In this document: positions 1 to 10,433 of the stretch, one piece after another | Position numbering within the stretch: the stretch's first letter is position 1 | Layout of the letters: the number at the start of each line of letters is the position of its first letter | Source of the DNA: an uncultured Oscillospiraceae bacterium | GTDB lineage: Bacteria > Bacillota > Clostridia > Oscillospirales > Oscillospiraceae | Length of the DNA stretch: 64,000 nucleotides | Direction: 5' to 3' | NCBI GenBank assembly: GCA_934589835.1 | Contig: CAKTOK010000002.1 | Location: 54,697-118,696, forward strand | Notes under the pieces: model-generated | Told to the model about the DNA's origin: nothing | The model's input: the letters and a program-made list of their open reading frames with translations, nothing else | The model's database searches: none | Translations under genes and position numbers: made by a program

Positions 1-366
1 GTGAGCATCGTGACCTACGGCATCCTGACCGGCCAGGCGCTGGAAGCGGCGCAGCTGCTGGCACAGGAGGGCATCATGGCCCGTGTGGTGAAGCTGAACC
101 GCGTGGCGCCGCTGCACATGGACGCAGTGTGTACCGCGCTGCTGGGCACAACGCGCCTGCTGGTGCTGGAGGATCAGATCATGCAGGGCTGCGTGGGCCA
201 GCGGCTGGCGGCGGCGCTGCTGGAGCGGGGCGCGGCGCCGGAGCGGCTGCGGCTGCTGAACATAGGAGAGCGGCTGCCCGCACAGGGCAGCGTGGCCCAG
301 CTATATCACGGGCTGGGGCTGGATGCGGCAGGCATCGCCGCCGCCGTGAGGGAGGTGCTGGCATGA
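1..366 (+). CDS. dxs: 1-deoxy-D-xylulose-5-phosphate synthase, C-terminal end (partial)
   Basis: Only the last ~121 residues are in the window; the gene begins before base 1, so the GTG at base 1 should not be read as a start. The fragment matches the transketolase C-terminal domain of DXS (VTYG.LTGQALEAAQLL, then LVLEDQ...GG/GCVGQRLAAALLERG, then GLDAAGIAAAVREVL). DXS condenses pyruvate and glyceraldehyde 3-phosphate in the first MEP-pathway step. The catalytic ThDP regions lie outside the window. Its TGA overlaps the ATG of tlyA by four bases. The dxs-tlyA-nadK-argR-recN order is the usual clostridial one, which supports the call. Confidence 0.85.
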   Translation: MSIVTYGILTGQALEAAQLLAQEGIMARVVKLNRVAPLHMDAVCTALLGTTRLLVLEDQIMQGCVGQRLAAALLERGAAPERLRLLNIGERLPAQGSVAQLYHGLGLDAAGIAAAVREVLA

Positions 367-1181
367 GCAGAAGGATCCGGCTGGACGTGGCGCTGGTGGA
401 GCGCGGTCTGCTGGACAGCCGCCAGAAGGCGCAGGCCCATATCATGGCGGGGCTGGTCTTTGTGGACGGCCGGCGCGTGGACAAGCCCGGCACGGCGGTG
501 GCGGAGGACGCGCAGATCGAGGTGCGCGGCCATGCGCTGCCTTATGTGAGCCGCGGCGGATTGAAGCTGGAAAAGGCCATGAGGACATTTCCCATCGCGC
601 TGGCAGGTAAGATCTGCGCCGACATCGGCGCATCCACCGGCGGCTTCACCGACTGTATGCTGCAAAACGGCGCGGCCAAGGTCTACGCCGTGGACGTGGG
701 CTACGGCCAGCTGGACTGGAAGCTGCGTAGCGACCCGCGGGTCGTATGTCTGGAGCGGACCAACGCCCGCTATCTGGACAGGGAGCAGGTACCGGACGCG
801 CTGGACTTTGCGTCCATCGATGTGTCGTTCATCTCTTTGAAGCTGATTTTCCCCGCACTGTACCGGCTGCTGCGGGAGGGAGGCGAGATCGCCTGCCTCA
901 TTAAGCCGCAGTTCGAGGCCGGACGGGAAAAGGTGGGGAAGAAGGGGGTCGTCCGCGACCCGAGCGTACATCTTGAGGTGCTGGAGGGCTTCCTGCGCCA
1001 TGCAAAGGATAACCACTTTACTGTGCTTGGCATCACGTATTCTCCGATCCGAGGACCGGAGGGGAACATCGAATATCTCGGCTATCTGCGAAAAAGCGAG
1101 GAGCCGGACTGCATCCCCGATCTGGCGGCGCTGGTGGACGCCTCCCATGCGGAGTTGAAAGAGAGAAGGAACGACGAATGA
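363..1181 (+). CDS. tlyA: TlyA family 23S/16S rRNA 2'-O-methyltransferase
   Basis: The protein has 272 residues, the normal length for TlyA. Residues ~1-60 form an S4 RNA-binding domain (LDVALVERGLLDSRQKAQ). The rest is an FtsJ/RrmJ-type Rossmann methyltransferase with the SAM loop DIGASTGGF near residues 87-95. The K-D-K-E type catalytic positions are visible (GGLKLEKA, SIDVSFISL, LIKPQFEAG, EGNIEYLG). The ATG at 363 overlaps the dxs stop (ATGA), so an earlier start in this frame is unlikely. It overlaps nadK in the same way. Known role: 2'-O-methylation of rRNA cytidines; the same family includes proteins annotated as hemolysins, which is less likely here. Confidence 0.93.
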   Translation: MSRRIRLDVALVERGLLDSRQKAQAHIMAGLVFVDGRRVDKPGTAVAEDAQIEVRGHALPYVSRGGLKLEKAMRTFPIALAGKICADIGASTGGFTDCMLQNGAAKVYAVDVGYGQLDWKLRSDPRVVCLERTNARYLDREQVPDALDFASIDVSFISLKLIFPALYRLLREGGEIACLIKPQFEAGREKVGKKGVVRDPSVHLEVLEGFLRHAKDNHFTVLGITYSPIRGPEGNIEYLGYLRKSEEPDCIPDLAALVDASHAELKERRNDE

Positions 1182-2056
1182 AACGAGTGATCCTCTGCCC
1201 GAATCCCTACCGGGACAATGAGCTGGATGTGGCAAAGAAGTCCCGTCTTCTGCTGGAGCAGATCGGCTTTGAGACGGTGGTCTGCCTGCCCTTCCATCGG
1301 GAGGGCTACGGCGATCAGCTGGGTGTGCCCATCCGGCAGCTGCAGCAGGAGATCAAGCGGGCAGACCTGCTGATCGCCTTCGGCGGAGACGGTACGATCC
1401 TGCATCTGGCCCGCACGGTGGCACTGCACAATGTACCGGTGCTGGGCATCAATCTGGGCAGCCTCGGCTTCATGTCGGAGCTGGAGCCCCATGAGCTGGA
1501 GCGGCTGAGCGACCTGAAGAGCTGGAATTTCGCCGTGGAGTCCCGTATGATGCTGGATGTGACCGTCCTGCGGGAGGGACGCCCGGTGTACAGCAATATC
1601 GCACTGAACGACGCCGTGGTGTCCAAGGGCTCCGTGGCCCGTGTGGTGCGGCTGGATGTGACCACGGAGGAGGGACGCCTGACCAAAATCACCGGCGATG
1701 GCGGGATCGTCTCCACGCCCACCGGCTCCACCGGCTACTCCATGGCGGCGGGCGGCCCCATCGTGGAGCCTACGGCCCGCAATCTGCTGCTGACGCCCAT
1801 CTGCCCGCACTCCACAAGAGCCAGCAGCTATGTACTGTCACCGGACCACACCATCACCATCGAGGCGGCAGACGCCAACCGGAAGTTCGTGTACCTCTCG
1901 GTGGACGGCGGCAAGGCATTTTCCCTGAAAAACGGGGACAAGGTGCGGGTACGGCAGTCCAAATTCACCACAAAGCTGGTGCGGCTCTCCAAAAAGAGCT
2001 TTTGCGAGATACTGGATTCAAAAATGGGAATGGAGGCAGCCAAGCATGAAGAATGA
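1178..2056 (+). CDS. nadK: NAD kinase
   Basis: 292 residues. It phosphorylates NAD to NADP in the cytoplasm. The family signature GGDGT is at about residues 69-73 (LLIAFGGDGTILHLAR), followed by the NDAVVSKG segment and the glycine-rich GDGGIVSTPTGSTGYSMAAGGP block that binds NAD. The start overlaps the tlyA stop (ATGA), and the end overlaps argR by 11 bases, so the three genes are translationally coupled. Nothing is missing relative to family members. Confidence 0.95.
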   Translation: MKRVILCPNPYRDNELDVAKKSRLLLEQIGFETVVCLPFHREGYGDQLGVPIRQLQQEIKRADLLIAFGGDGTILHLARTVALHNVPVLGINLGSLGFMSELEPHELERLSDLKSWNFAVESRMMLDVTVLREGRPVYSNIALNDAVVSKGSVARVVRLDVTTEEGRLTKITGDGGIVSTPTGSTGYSMAAGGPIVEPTARNLLLTPICPHSTRASSYVLSPDHTITIEAADANRKFVYLSVDGGKAFSLKNGDKVRVRQSKFTTKLVRLSKKSFCEILDSKMGMEAAKHEE

Positions 2057-2498
2057 CCGTCAGACCATCCTGCTGGAGATCATCGAGCAGGAGGCCATCG
2101 AAACGCAGGAGCAGCTGCTGGTGCGGCTGGCTCAGCGGGGCGTGAAGTGTACGCAGGCCACAGTCTCCCGCGACATCAAGCAGCTCCATCTGGTGAAGGA
2201 GCCAACGGGGCAGGGGCGCTATCGCTACGCTGTGTCGGTGCAGAAGACAAAGCTGAACTTCGCCGAAAAGCTGCGGATCATTTTCCGCGAGTGCGTGCTA
2301 TCGGCGGAGGCTGCCCAGAATCTGGTGGTGCTCAAGACCATCGAGGGCATGGCGCAGGGCGCCGCCTTTGCGCTGGACAATATGTCGGACACAGACATCG
2401 TCGGCACGCTGGCCGGCGACGATACGATCCTGCTGGTGTTCCACGACAATGTGCGGGCCGTGGATTTCACCGAGCAGGTGAAGCAGATGCTCCGCTGA
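2046..2498 (+). CDS. argR: Arginine repressor ArgR/AhrC
   Basis: 150 residues, the full family length. The N-terminal winged helix contains the ArgR recognition segment (TQATVSRDIKQLHLVK, ~37-52). The C-terminal half has the hexamerisation and arginine-binding motif with the GDD signature (GTLAGDDTILLVF). It probably controls arginine biosynthesis or catabolism genes elsewhere, since no arg gene lies in this window. Between nadK and recN it occupies the conserved clostridial position, 21 bases before recN. Confidence 0.95.
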   Translation: MKNDRQTILLEIIEQEAIETQEQLLVRLAQRGVKCTQATVSRDIKQLHLVKEPTGQGRYRYAVSVQKTKLNFAEKLRIIFRECVLSAEAAQNLVVLKTIEGMAQGAAFALDNMSDTDIVGTLAGDDTILLVFHDNVRAVDFTEQVKQMLR

Positions 2499-2519
2499 GG
2501 AGCCGGGGAGGAACGCGCC

Positions 2520-4199
2520 ATGCTGGAAGTGCTCCACATTGAGAATATTGCCATCATCGAGGAGGCGGACATCCGGTTTGAGGCGGGCTTCAACGCCCTG
2601 ACCGGCGAGACGGGCGCGGGCAAATCCATCGTGATCGACGCGCTCAGCGCCGTGCTGGGCCAGCGCACCAGCCGCGAGCTGATCCGCACCGGTGCGGACA
2701 AGGCCTTCGTCAGCGCGATATTTTCCGGTGTGGAGCCGTCGCTTCTGGCGGAGCTGGGCATCACGCCGGAGGAGGACGGCTCCCTGCTGCTGCAGCGGGA
2801 GATCCACAGCGACGGCAAGAGCGTCTGCCGCATCGGCGGACGGCCTGTGACGGTAGGACAGCTGAAGGCACTGGGCAGCCGCCTGCTGAATATCCACGGG
2901 CAGCACGACGGACAGCAGCTGCTGGACGAGGAGGAGCACCTGCGCCTTCTGGACAGCTTTGGCAGGACAGAACGCCTTTTCAATGCATATACTGAAAAGT
3001 ATAATCACTTTACAGAGATTCAGCGCAAGATGCAGTCGCTGCAAATGGACGAATCGGAAAAAGCCCGCCGTGTGGATACCCTGACCTATCAGATCGGCGA
3101 GCTGGAGCGGGCGCAGCTCCGCGCCGGTGAGGAGGAAGAGCTGTCCGCCCGCCGGAACCTGCTGCGAAACGCGGAGAAGTTTATTTCTGCCGTCTCCGAG
3201 GCAGACTACGCCCTCAATGGCGATGACAGCGGCGATGGGGCACTGGGCCTGCTGCGCCGCGCGCAGGATGCCATCGGCGCCGTCCGCCATCTGGACGATG
3301 GCTACGCCGCCCTGTACCAGCGGCTGGAGGCGCTGTACAGCGAGGCTTATGATGTGGCCGCCACGGTGGAGGACCGGCGGGAGAGCTTTGATTTCTCCCC
3401 CAACGAGCTGGACGAGGTGGAGAGCCGCATGGACCAGCTGTACCGCCTGAAAAAGAAGTACGGCCCCAGCGTGGAGGATATGCTGGCCTATCTGGACCGG
3501 TGCCGCGCCGAGCTGGAGCAGATCGAATACGCCGGCGATACCCTGATACGGCTGGAGCGGGAGCTGGCAAAGGCGGAGCAGGCGGCGCTGGATGCCGCTG
3601 AGCGGCTGTCGCAGGGCCGCCGTCAGGCGGCAGAGCAGCTGTCCGCCCAGATCCTGGAGGAGCTGCGGCAGCTGGACATGGGCAAGATACGCTTTGCGGC
3701 GGATATGGCGGAGAAGCCCCTCGGTCCCGATGGCATCGATCAGGTGCGCTTCCTCATGTCCGCCAATGTGGGCGAGGAGCTGCGGCCCATTCATAAGATC
3801 GCCTCCGGCGGTGAGCTGGCCCGCATCATGCTGGCGATGAAGAACGTCCTGTCCGAGCAGGACATGGTGGGCACCATGGTCTTTGACGAGGTGGACACCG
3901 GCGTGTCCGGTCGTGCTGCCCAGAAGGTGGCGGAGAAGATGGCTCGTATCAGCCGCCGCAAGCAGGTGCTGTGCGTCACCCATCTGCCCCAGCTGGCAGC
4001 GATGGCCGACACCCACTTCTCCGTGGAAAAGGGGGAGCAGAACGGCCGCACCTATACGGCGGTGCAGCGGCTGGATCGGGAGCAGCGCCGGCAGGAGCTG
4101 GCCCGCCTCACCGGCGGCAGCCACGTGTCCCAGACCATGCTGGACGGTGCGGAGGAGCTGCTGGCCGAGGCGGAAAAGTTCCGTGATTCCCTGCATTGA
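2520..4199 (+). CDS. recN: DNA repair protein RecN
   Basis: 559 residues, an SMC-like ATPase acting in double-strand break repair. Walker A GETGAGKS is at ~29-36, a long coiled-coil middle covers ~150-370, then come the ABC-type signature SGGELARIMLAMK and Walker B TMVFDEVDTGVSGRAA, and finally the His switch region (CVTHLPQLAAMAD). It is the last gene of the dxs-tlyA-nadK-argR-recN unit. The next promoter (tyrS) begins 30 bases later. Confidence 0.96.
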   Translation: MLEVLHIENIAIIEEADIRFEAGFNALTGETGAGKSIVIDALSAVLGQRTSRELIRTGADKAFVSAIFSGVEPSLLAELGITPEEDGSLLLQREIHSDGKSVCRIGGRPVTVGQLKALGSRLLNIHGQHDGQQLLDEEEHLRLLDSFGRTERLFNAYTEKYNHFTEIQRKMQSLQMDESEKARRVDTLTYQIGELERAQLRAGEEEELSARRNLLRNAEKFISAVSEADYALNGDDSGDGALGLLRRAQDAIGAVRHLDDGYAALYQRLEALYSEAYDVAATVEDRRESFDFSPNELDEVESRMDQLYRLKKKYGPSVEDMLAYLDRCRAELEQIEYAGDTLIRLERELAKAEQAALDAAERLSQGRRQAAEQLSAQILEELRQLDMGKIRFAADMAEKPLGPDGIDQVRFLMSANVGEELRPIHKIASGGELARIMLAMKNVLSEQDMVGTMVFDEVDTGVSGRAAQKVAEKMARISRRKQVLCVTHLPQLAAMADTHFSVEKGEQNGRTYTAVQRLDREQRRQELARLTGGSHVSQTMLDGAEELLAEAEKFRDSLH

Positions 4200-4230
4200 C
4201 GCCGTTCCTTTCGTTTTGGGAAAATAATAG

Positions 4231-4258
4231 TTGACAAACGGATTTTTTCTGCTACAAT
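4231..4258 (+). promoter_or_regulatory. Sigma-A promoter of the tyrS T-box leader
   Basis: A perfect -35 box TTGACA (4231-4236) and a -10 box TACAAT (4253-4258) are separated by 16 bases. Transcription should begin near 4265, just ahead of the T-box leader. Confidence 0.85.
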
Positions 4259-4264
4259 GAGGGC

Positions 4265-4547
4265 AACTTGATACTGCGACAGCGATGAAGGGAAGAAGTA
4301 GCACGCTTCGGCGCCTGCAAAGAGAGCCTCCGGCCGGTGAAAGGGGGCGAGGGCGGAGCCTGTGAATACATCCCGGAGCAGCCTCCTGAAGCCGCCATGG
4401 GCGGCGCGTAGGGATGTGTCGGGTTCGCCCGTTACAGCGATAGGGTGTGTCAGCACCCGATGAGGCCGTGTTCGTGAGGGCGCGGCGAATATGAGGTGGT
4501 ACCGCGATCTGATCGCCCTCTGTCAACAGGCAGGGGGCGTTTTTCGT
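4265..4547 (+). ncRNA. T-box leader, tyrosine-specific
   Basis: A ~280-base leader precedes tyrS. The Stem I S-turn pair is visible: AGTA at 4297-4300 and GAA at 4364-4366, followed by the specifier codon TAC (Tyr, 4367-4369) and an A. The conserved T-box element (GAGGTGGTACCGCG) is at 4493-4506; its TGGT pairs with an ACCA acceptor end, which agrees with the A discriminator of tRNA-Tyr. A terminator helix follows (4514-4524 with 4529-4539, then five T). Uncharged tRNA-Tyr should stabilise the antiterminator and allow tyrS transcription. Confidence 0.93.
4514..4544 (+). terminator. T-box regulated terminator
   Basis: An 11-bp GC-rich helix with two G-T wobbles and a four-base loop ends in TTTTT. 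It lies directly after the T-box element and is mutually exclusive with the antiterminator. Confidence 0.85.
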
Positions 4548-4599
4548 TGGCTCCCTGCGGGGAAAGGACAACAATAACAGGAGAAAGGAATCTGAAACA

Positions 4600-5826
4600 A
4601 TGGGAATTTATGAAGAACTGGTGGCCCGCGGCCTGATCGCGCAGGTCACCAATGAGGATGAGATCCGTGAGATGATCAACAACGGCAAGGCTACGTTCTA
4701 TATCGGCTTTGACTGTACGGCGGACTCTCTGACGGCGGGCCATTTCATGGCGCTGACCCTGATGAAGCGCTTGCAGATGGCGGGCAACAAGCCCATCGCC
4801 CTCATCGGCGGCGGTACCACCATGATCGGAGATCCCTCCGGCCGTACCGATATGCGGAAGATGCTTACCAAGGAGGATATCGACCACAACGCCGAGTGCT
4901 TCAAACGCCAGATGGAGCGGTTTATCGACTTTGGCAAGGGCAAGGCCATCATGCTCAACAACGCCGACTGGCTGCTGAAGCTGAATTATGTGGATCTGCT
5001 GCGTGAGGTGGGCGCCTGCTTCTCCGTCAACAATATGCTCCGCGCCGAGTGCTACAAGCAGCGCATGGAGAAGGGGCTGAGCTTCCTGGAGTTCAACTAC
5101 ATGATCATGCAGAGCTACGACTTCTACTATATGTTCCAGCACAACGGCTGCAATATGCAGTTCGGCGGCAACGACCAGTGGTCCAATATGCTGGGCGGCA
5201 CCGAGCTGATCCGCCGCAAGCTGGGCAAGGATGCCCACGCCATGACCATCACCCTGCTGACGGACTCTCAGGGCAACAAGATGGGCAAGACCGCCGGCAA
5301 CGCCGTATGGCTGGATCCCAACAAGACCAGTCCCTTCGAGTTCTATCAGTACTGGCGCAACATCGATGACGCCGATGTGCTCAAGTGCATCCGGATGCTG
5401 ACGTTCCTGCCGCTGGAGGAGATCGACAAGATGTCCGCTTGGGAGGGCGCGCAGCTCAACGAAGCTAAGGATATTCTGGCGTTCGAGCTGACGAAGCTGG
5501 TTCACGGCGAGGAGGAGGCCGAGAAGGCCCGCACCGCGTCCAAGGCGCTGTTCTCCGGCGCGGGCGACACCGCACATATGCCCACCACCGAGCTGACCAA
5601 CGACGATTTCGGCGGCGGCGCCATCGATGTGCTGACGCTGCTGGTCAAGTGCGGTCTGGCGGCCTCCAAGGGCGAGGCGCGCCGTCTGGTGCAGCAGGGA
5701 GGCGTGGCCGTCAACGATGAGAAGGTGTCCGCCATCGAGACCACCTTCGGCTGCGAGCAGTTCACCGGCGACGGCGTTGTCATCAAAAAGGGCAAAAAGG
5801 TCTTCCATCGGGCCGTGCTGGTGTAA
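4600..5826 (+). CDS. tyrS: Tyrosyl-tRNA synthetase
   Basis: 408 residues. This class I synthetase has the HIGH-like segment ADSLTAGHF near residues 40-50, the adenylate loop GGGTTMIGDPSGRTDMR, a KMSKS-like loop (NKMGKT), and a C-terminal S4 RNA-binding domain (LLVKCGLAASKGEARRLVQQGGVAVN). It charges tRNA-Tyr. The start is supported by AGGAGAAAGGAA upstream. Expression is expected to be controlled by the Tyr T-box leader just upstream. It is a single-gene unit closed by the strong hairpin at 5869. Confidence 0.97.
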   Translation: MGIYEELVARGLIAQVTNEDEIREMINNGKATFYIGFDCTADSLTAGHFMALTLMKRLQMAGNKPIALIGGGTTMIGDPSGRTDMRKMLTKEDIDHNAECFKRQMERFIDFGKGKAIMLNNADWLLKLNYVDLLREVGACFSVNNMLRAECYKQRMEKGLSFLEFNYMIMQSYDFYYMFQHNGCNMQFGGNDQWSNMLGGTELIRRKLGKDAHAMTITLLTDSQGNKMGKTAGNAVWLDPNKTSPFEFYQYWRNIDDADVLKCIRMLTFLPLEEIDKMSAWEGAQLNEAKDILAFELTKLVHGEEEAEKARTASKALFSGAGDTAHMPTTELTNDDFGGGAIDVLTLLVKCGLAASKGEARRLVQQGGVAVNDEKVSAIETTFGCEQFTGDGVVIKKGKKVFHRAVLV

Positions 5827-5868
5827 GCGCCGCGGGGCGCATGACGCAGTTTGGCTTCACATTCATCC

Positions 5869-5908
5869 GGCAAGGGCCGCGGCGCTGCCGCGGCCCTTGC
5901 CGCTTTTT
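5869..5908 (+). terminator. Intrinsic terminator of tyrS
   Basis: A perfect 15-bp inverted repeat (5869-5883 and 5887-5901) with a three-base loop is followed within two bases by TTTTT. Confidence 0.9.
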
Positions 5909-5997
5909 CGACGGCGGCAGCGTTGAAAGGTATTGAATGCCTGCGGGTTTTATATTATAATGAATTGTTATTACAACGGAGAATGAGTGATGAATGT

Positions 5998-7023
5998 ATG
6001 AAAACCCATGATTTTTACTTTGACCTGCCGCCGGAGCTGATCGCGCAGACCCCCATTCCGCAGCGCGACGCCTCGCGGCTGCTGGTGCTGAACAAGGCCA
6101 CCGGCGCCACGGAGCACCGGCATTTTTATGACCTGCCGTCCTATCTGAGGGCGGGAGACTGTCTGATCCTGAACAATTCCCGAGTGCTGCCCGCCCGCCT
6201 GCTGGGCCACCGTGTACCGGGCGGCGGGGCCTGCGAGGTGCTGCTGCTTATCGACCGCGGCGATAACGTGTGGGAATGTCTGGTCCGGCCGGGGAAAAAG
6301 CTGCGCGCCGGCGCACGGATCGCCTTCGGCGACGGGGAGCTGACGGCGGAGATCGCGGAGGAGCTGCCGGACGGCAACCGTCTGGTACGGTTCTTCTACG
6401 AGGGCATTTTTCTGGAGGTGCTGGACCGGCTGGGCAAGATGCCCCTGCCGCCCTACATCAAGGAGGAGCTGCAGGACCGCGAGCGCTACCAGACCGTCTA
6501 CTCCAAGGTGAACGGCTCTGCCGCGGCACCCACCGCCGGATTGCATTTTACGCCGGAGCTGCTGGAGCAGATCCGACAGATGGGTGTAAAGGTTGGATAC
6601 GTTACACTCCATGTGGGGCTTGGCACCTTCCGCCCTGTGAAGGAGAAGGAGATCACCGATCACACCATGCACAGCGAATACTGCGTCATCCCGCAGGAGA
6701 CGGCGGAGCTCATCAATGAAACGAAGCGCAGCGGCGGCCGCGTCATCTGTGTGGGCACCACCAGCTGCCGCACCGTGGAATCTCAGGCGGCGGAGGATGG
6801 CACTATGCGGGCCTGCGCCGGTTGGACGGACATCTTCATCTACCCGGGCTATCGCTTCAAGGTGATGGACGCGCTGGTGACCAACTTTCACCTGCCGGAA
6901 TCCACCCTCATCATGCTGGTTTCGGCGTTGGCCGGACGGGAGCACGTCCTGTCCGCCTACAAGGAGGCTGTGGCCCGACGCTATCGCTTCTTCTCCTTCG
7001 GCGATGCGATGCTGATCTATTAA
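5998..7023 (+). CDS. queA: S-adenosylmethionine:tRNA ribosyltransferase-isomerase
   Basis: 341 residues from the ATG at 5998, which gives the family N-terminus [17 protein letters not shown]. The in-frame ATG at 5983 sits only one base after a GGAG and would add five residues; the same GGAG is 16 bases from 5998, so the ribosome site does not settle the choice. Motifs: [52 protein letters not shown] and [15 protein letters not shown]. QueA transfers the ribosyl part of SAM to preQ1 in tRNA to make epoxyqueuosine, so it acts after Tgt, encoded two genes downstream. Confidence 0.95.
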   Translation: MKTHDFYFDLPPELIAQTPIPQRDASRLLVLNKATGATEHRHFYDLPSYLRAGDCLILNNSRVLPARLLGHRVPGGGACEVLLLIDRGDNVWECLVRPGKKLRAGARIAFGDGELTAEIAEELPDGNRLVRFFYEGIFLEVLDRLGKMPLPPYIKEELQDRERYQTVYSKVNGSAAAPTAGLHFTPELLEQIRQMGVKVGYVTLHVGLGTFRPVKEKEITDHTMHSEYCVIPQETAELINETKRSGGRVICVGTTSCRTVESQAAEDGTMRACAGWTDIFIYPGYRFKVMDALVTNFHLPESTLIMLVSALAGREHVLSAYKEAVARRYRFFSFGDAMLIY

Positions 7024-7040
7024 ACAGAGGAGGGCAGACT

Positions 7041-9290
7041 ATGCACTTACCGGACCTCGTATCCGATCTTGCGGTGATCCTGCTGACCGGCGGTATCATC
7101 ACCGTCATTTTCAAACGGCTGAATCTGCCGCTGGTGCTGGGGTACATACTGGCAGGCTTCCTGATCGGCCCGTATATGCCGCTTTTCTTCTCCCTGGAGG
7201 ACAGCGCCGCCATTGCTACCTGGAGCGAGATCGGCATCATCATCCTCATGTTCTGCCTGGGGCTGGAGTTCAATCTCCACAAGCTGGCCAGCGTCGGCGG
7301 CACGGCCATCATCACCGCGCTGGTGGAGGTAGGCGGCATGCTGGTCATCGGCTTTGCCGTAGGCCAGCTCATGGGCTGGGGCACGATGGACAGTATTTTC
7401 CTGGGCGGTATGCTGTCCATGTCGTCCACCACCATTATCATCAAGGCCTTCGACGAGCTGAACGCTCACAAGACGGACTTTGCCCCGCTGGTATTCGGCA
7501 CGCTGGTGATGGAGGACATCGCCGGCATCTTCATGATGATCATTCTCTCCACCATCTCCGTCAGCAAATCCATCTCCGGCGGCGCGCTGGCGCTGCAGCT
7601 GGGCCTGCTGGTACTGTATCTGGTGCTGTGGCTGGTGCTGGGCATCTTCCTGCTGCCCACGCTGCTGAACAAGGCGTCCCGCCTGATGAGCGACGAAACG
7701 CTGCTCATCGTGTCGCTGGGTATCTGCTTCGGCATGGTGCTGCTGGCCGATGCGCTGGGCTTTTCCTCGGCGCTGGGCGCGTTTCTGGCCGGCTCGCTGC
7801 TGGCCGGTACTGTCCATGCCGAACGGGTGGAGCATTTGACCGCCGGCGTCAAGGACCTGTTCGGCGCGGTGTTCTTTATCTCCGTGGGCATGATGCTGGA
7901 TCCCGGCGCCGTGGTGAAGTATATCGTGCCCATCCTGATTCTGACGCTGGTGACCATCGTGGGCAAACTGCTGTTCTCCTCGCTGGGCGTGCTGCTGTCC
8001 GGCCATACGCTGCGTCAGGCCATCCACTGCGGCTGTTCGCTGGCGCAGATCGGTGAGTTCGCGTTCATCATTGCGTCGCTGGGTCTGTCGCTGGGCGTGA
8101 TCGCCGACTATATCTATCCCATCATTATTTCGGTTTCCGTCATTACCACGCTGACCACACCGTTTTTCATCAAGAGCGCGGACGGGATCTGTACCTTTAC
8201 CGAAAAGCTCCTGCCGGAGAAGCTGGTCCGCAAGCTGGACCGCTACACCGATGAGGAGCAGACCTCTCGGGAGCAGGACAGCGATTGGGCGGTATTTCTG
8301 CGGCGCTATGTGAAAAAGACGGTGTTCTACGGCGCGCTCATGCTGGGCTTCGTCATTCTGGGCGATGCGGTGCTGCTGCCCCTGCTGGAGGAGACCATTC
8401 CCGCAGCGTGGGTCAGCAAGGCGGTGACGCTTTGTGCGGTCTATCTGTGCATTGCCATGTTCATCCGCCCCATGCTGGACGCTCACTCGCCCCAGTACAC
8501 GGTGCTGTGGGCCAAGAAGCGGAGCTTCCGCCTGCCGCTGATCGCCCTGAGCGTGATCCGTGTGCTCATCATCGTATGGATCGTGTTCCTGCCCATCCGC
8601 ACGGTGCTGGGCATCCACAGCCTGTGGCTGCTGCCGCTGCTGGCAGCGGCGGTGCTGGTGGCCGGTCACTTCGGCTGGTTCGCGTCGGCCTATCTATCGG
8701 TGGAGACGCGATTCCTGACCAACTTCAACGAGCGGCTGCTCCAGCAATACGGCGACAGCAATGACGCCACATGGCTGGACGAGAAGCTGTACGTCACGGA
8801 GCTGTCCTGCCCGCAGGAGGAGGCCGGTAAGGACCTGCGCGCACTGGGCTGGGGCCGCCGCTATGGCGCGAACGTCATCAAGATCGTCCGCGGCAAGAAG
8901 GAGATCGATATTCCCGCCGGCGACACGGTGCTCGCTGCCGGCGACCTGCTGGCCGTCATCGGCGAACGGGAGAATCTGTTGTCGCTGCGGCTGTCCGTCG
9001 GCGCCGGTGAGGCGTCCGACATCCCCACGCTGCACACCTATATCGAGGGAGAGAAGGCGCTGTATACCTATACGCTGGATGTGGCAAAGAACGACCACCT
9101 GGCCGGCAGCACCATCCGCGACAGCGGCCTGCGGGAGAACTACGATTGCATGATCCTGGGCCTGCAGCGGAACCTGCTGCCCATCATCGGGCCGGACGTG
9201 AATTTCGTCATCCAGCGCGGCGATCTGGTTTGGCTTCTGGGCTCCCGCCGCATGGCGGAGAAGGCGCTGGACGACATGGAGGAGGCATAA
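7041..9290 (+). CDS. CPA2-type cation:proton antiporter with C-terminal TrkA-C-like domains
   Basis: 749 residues starting at the ATG after GAGGAGGG. Residues ~1-400 contain about 12 hydrophobic helices of a KefB/Na+-H+ exchanger domain (LVLGYILAGFLIGPY, LEFNLHKL, SLAQIGEFAFIIASLGLSLGV). A further membrane region at ~430-560 is followed by two cytoplasmic RCK-C/TrkA-C-like modules (LSCPQEEAGKDLRALGWG and YTLDVAKNDHLAGSTIRDSGL), each ending with a GD.L...G pattern. The likely role is K+ or Na+/H+ exchange gated by a small ligand such as a nucleotide. No Rossmann TrkA-N domain is seen, unlike KefB/KefC. It sits between queA and tgt, 17 bases after queA and directly abutting tgt. Confidence 0.85.
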   Translation: MHLPDLVSDLAVILLTGGIITVIFKRLNLPLVLGYILAGFLIGPYMPLFFSLEDSAAIATWSEIGIIILMFCLGLEFNLHKLASVGGTAIITALVEVGGMLVIGFAVGQLMGWGTMDSIFLGGMLSMSSTTIIIKAFDELNAHKTDFAPLVFGTLVMEDIAGIFMMIILSTISVSKSISGGALALQLGLLVLYLVLWLVLGIFLLPTLLNKASRLMSDETLLIVSLGICFGMVLLADALGFSSALGAFLAGSLLAGTVHAERVEHLTAGVKDLFGAVFFISVGMMLDPGAVVKYIVPILILTLVTIVGKLLFSSLGVLLSGHTLRQAIHCGCSLAQIGEFAFIIASLGLSLGVIADYIYPIIISVSVITTLTTPFFIKSADGICTFTEKLLPEKLVRKLDRYTDEEQTSREQDSDWAVFLRRYVKKTVFYGALMLGFVILGDAVLLPLLEETIPAAWVSKAVTLCAVYLCIAMFIRPMLDAHSPQYTVLWAKKRSFRLPLIALSVIRVLIIVWIVFLPIRTVLGIHSLWLLPLLAAAVLVAGHFGWFASAYLSVETRFLTNFNERLLQQYGDSNDATWLDEKLYVTELSCPQEEAGKDLRALGWGRRYGANVIKIVRGKKEIDIPAGDTVLAAGDLLAVIGERENLLSLRLSVGAGEASDIPTLHTYIEGEKALYTYTLDVAKNDHLAGSTIRDSGLRENYDCMILGLQRNLLPIIGPDVNFVIQRGDLVWLLGSRRMAEKALDDMEEA

Positions 9291-10427
<1,137 letters not shown>

Positions 10428-10433
10428 AACCCC

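Noticed and set aside
2298..4574. 758-residue - strand reading frame
   Set aside because: It is fully antisense to argR, recN and the T-box leader, with a His/Leu/Gln-rich composition typical of shadows in GC-rich DNA; no ribosome site.
7047..8669. 540-residue - strand reading frame
   Set aside because: Antisense to the antiporter; extremely His/Gln-rich and without recognisable domains.
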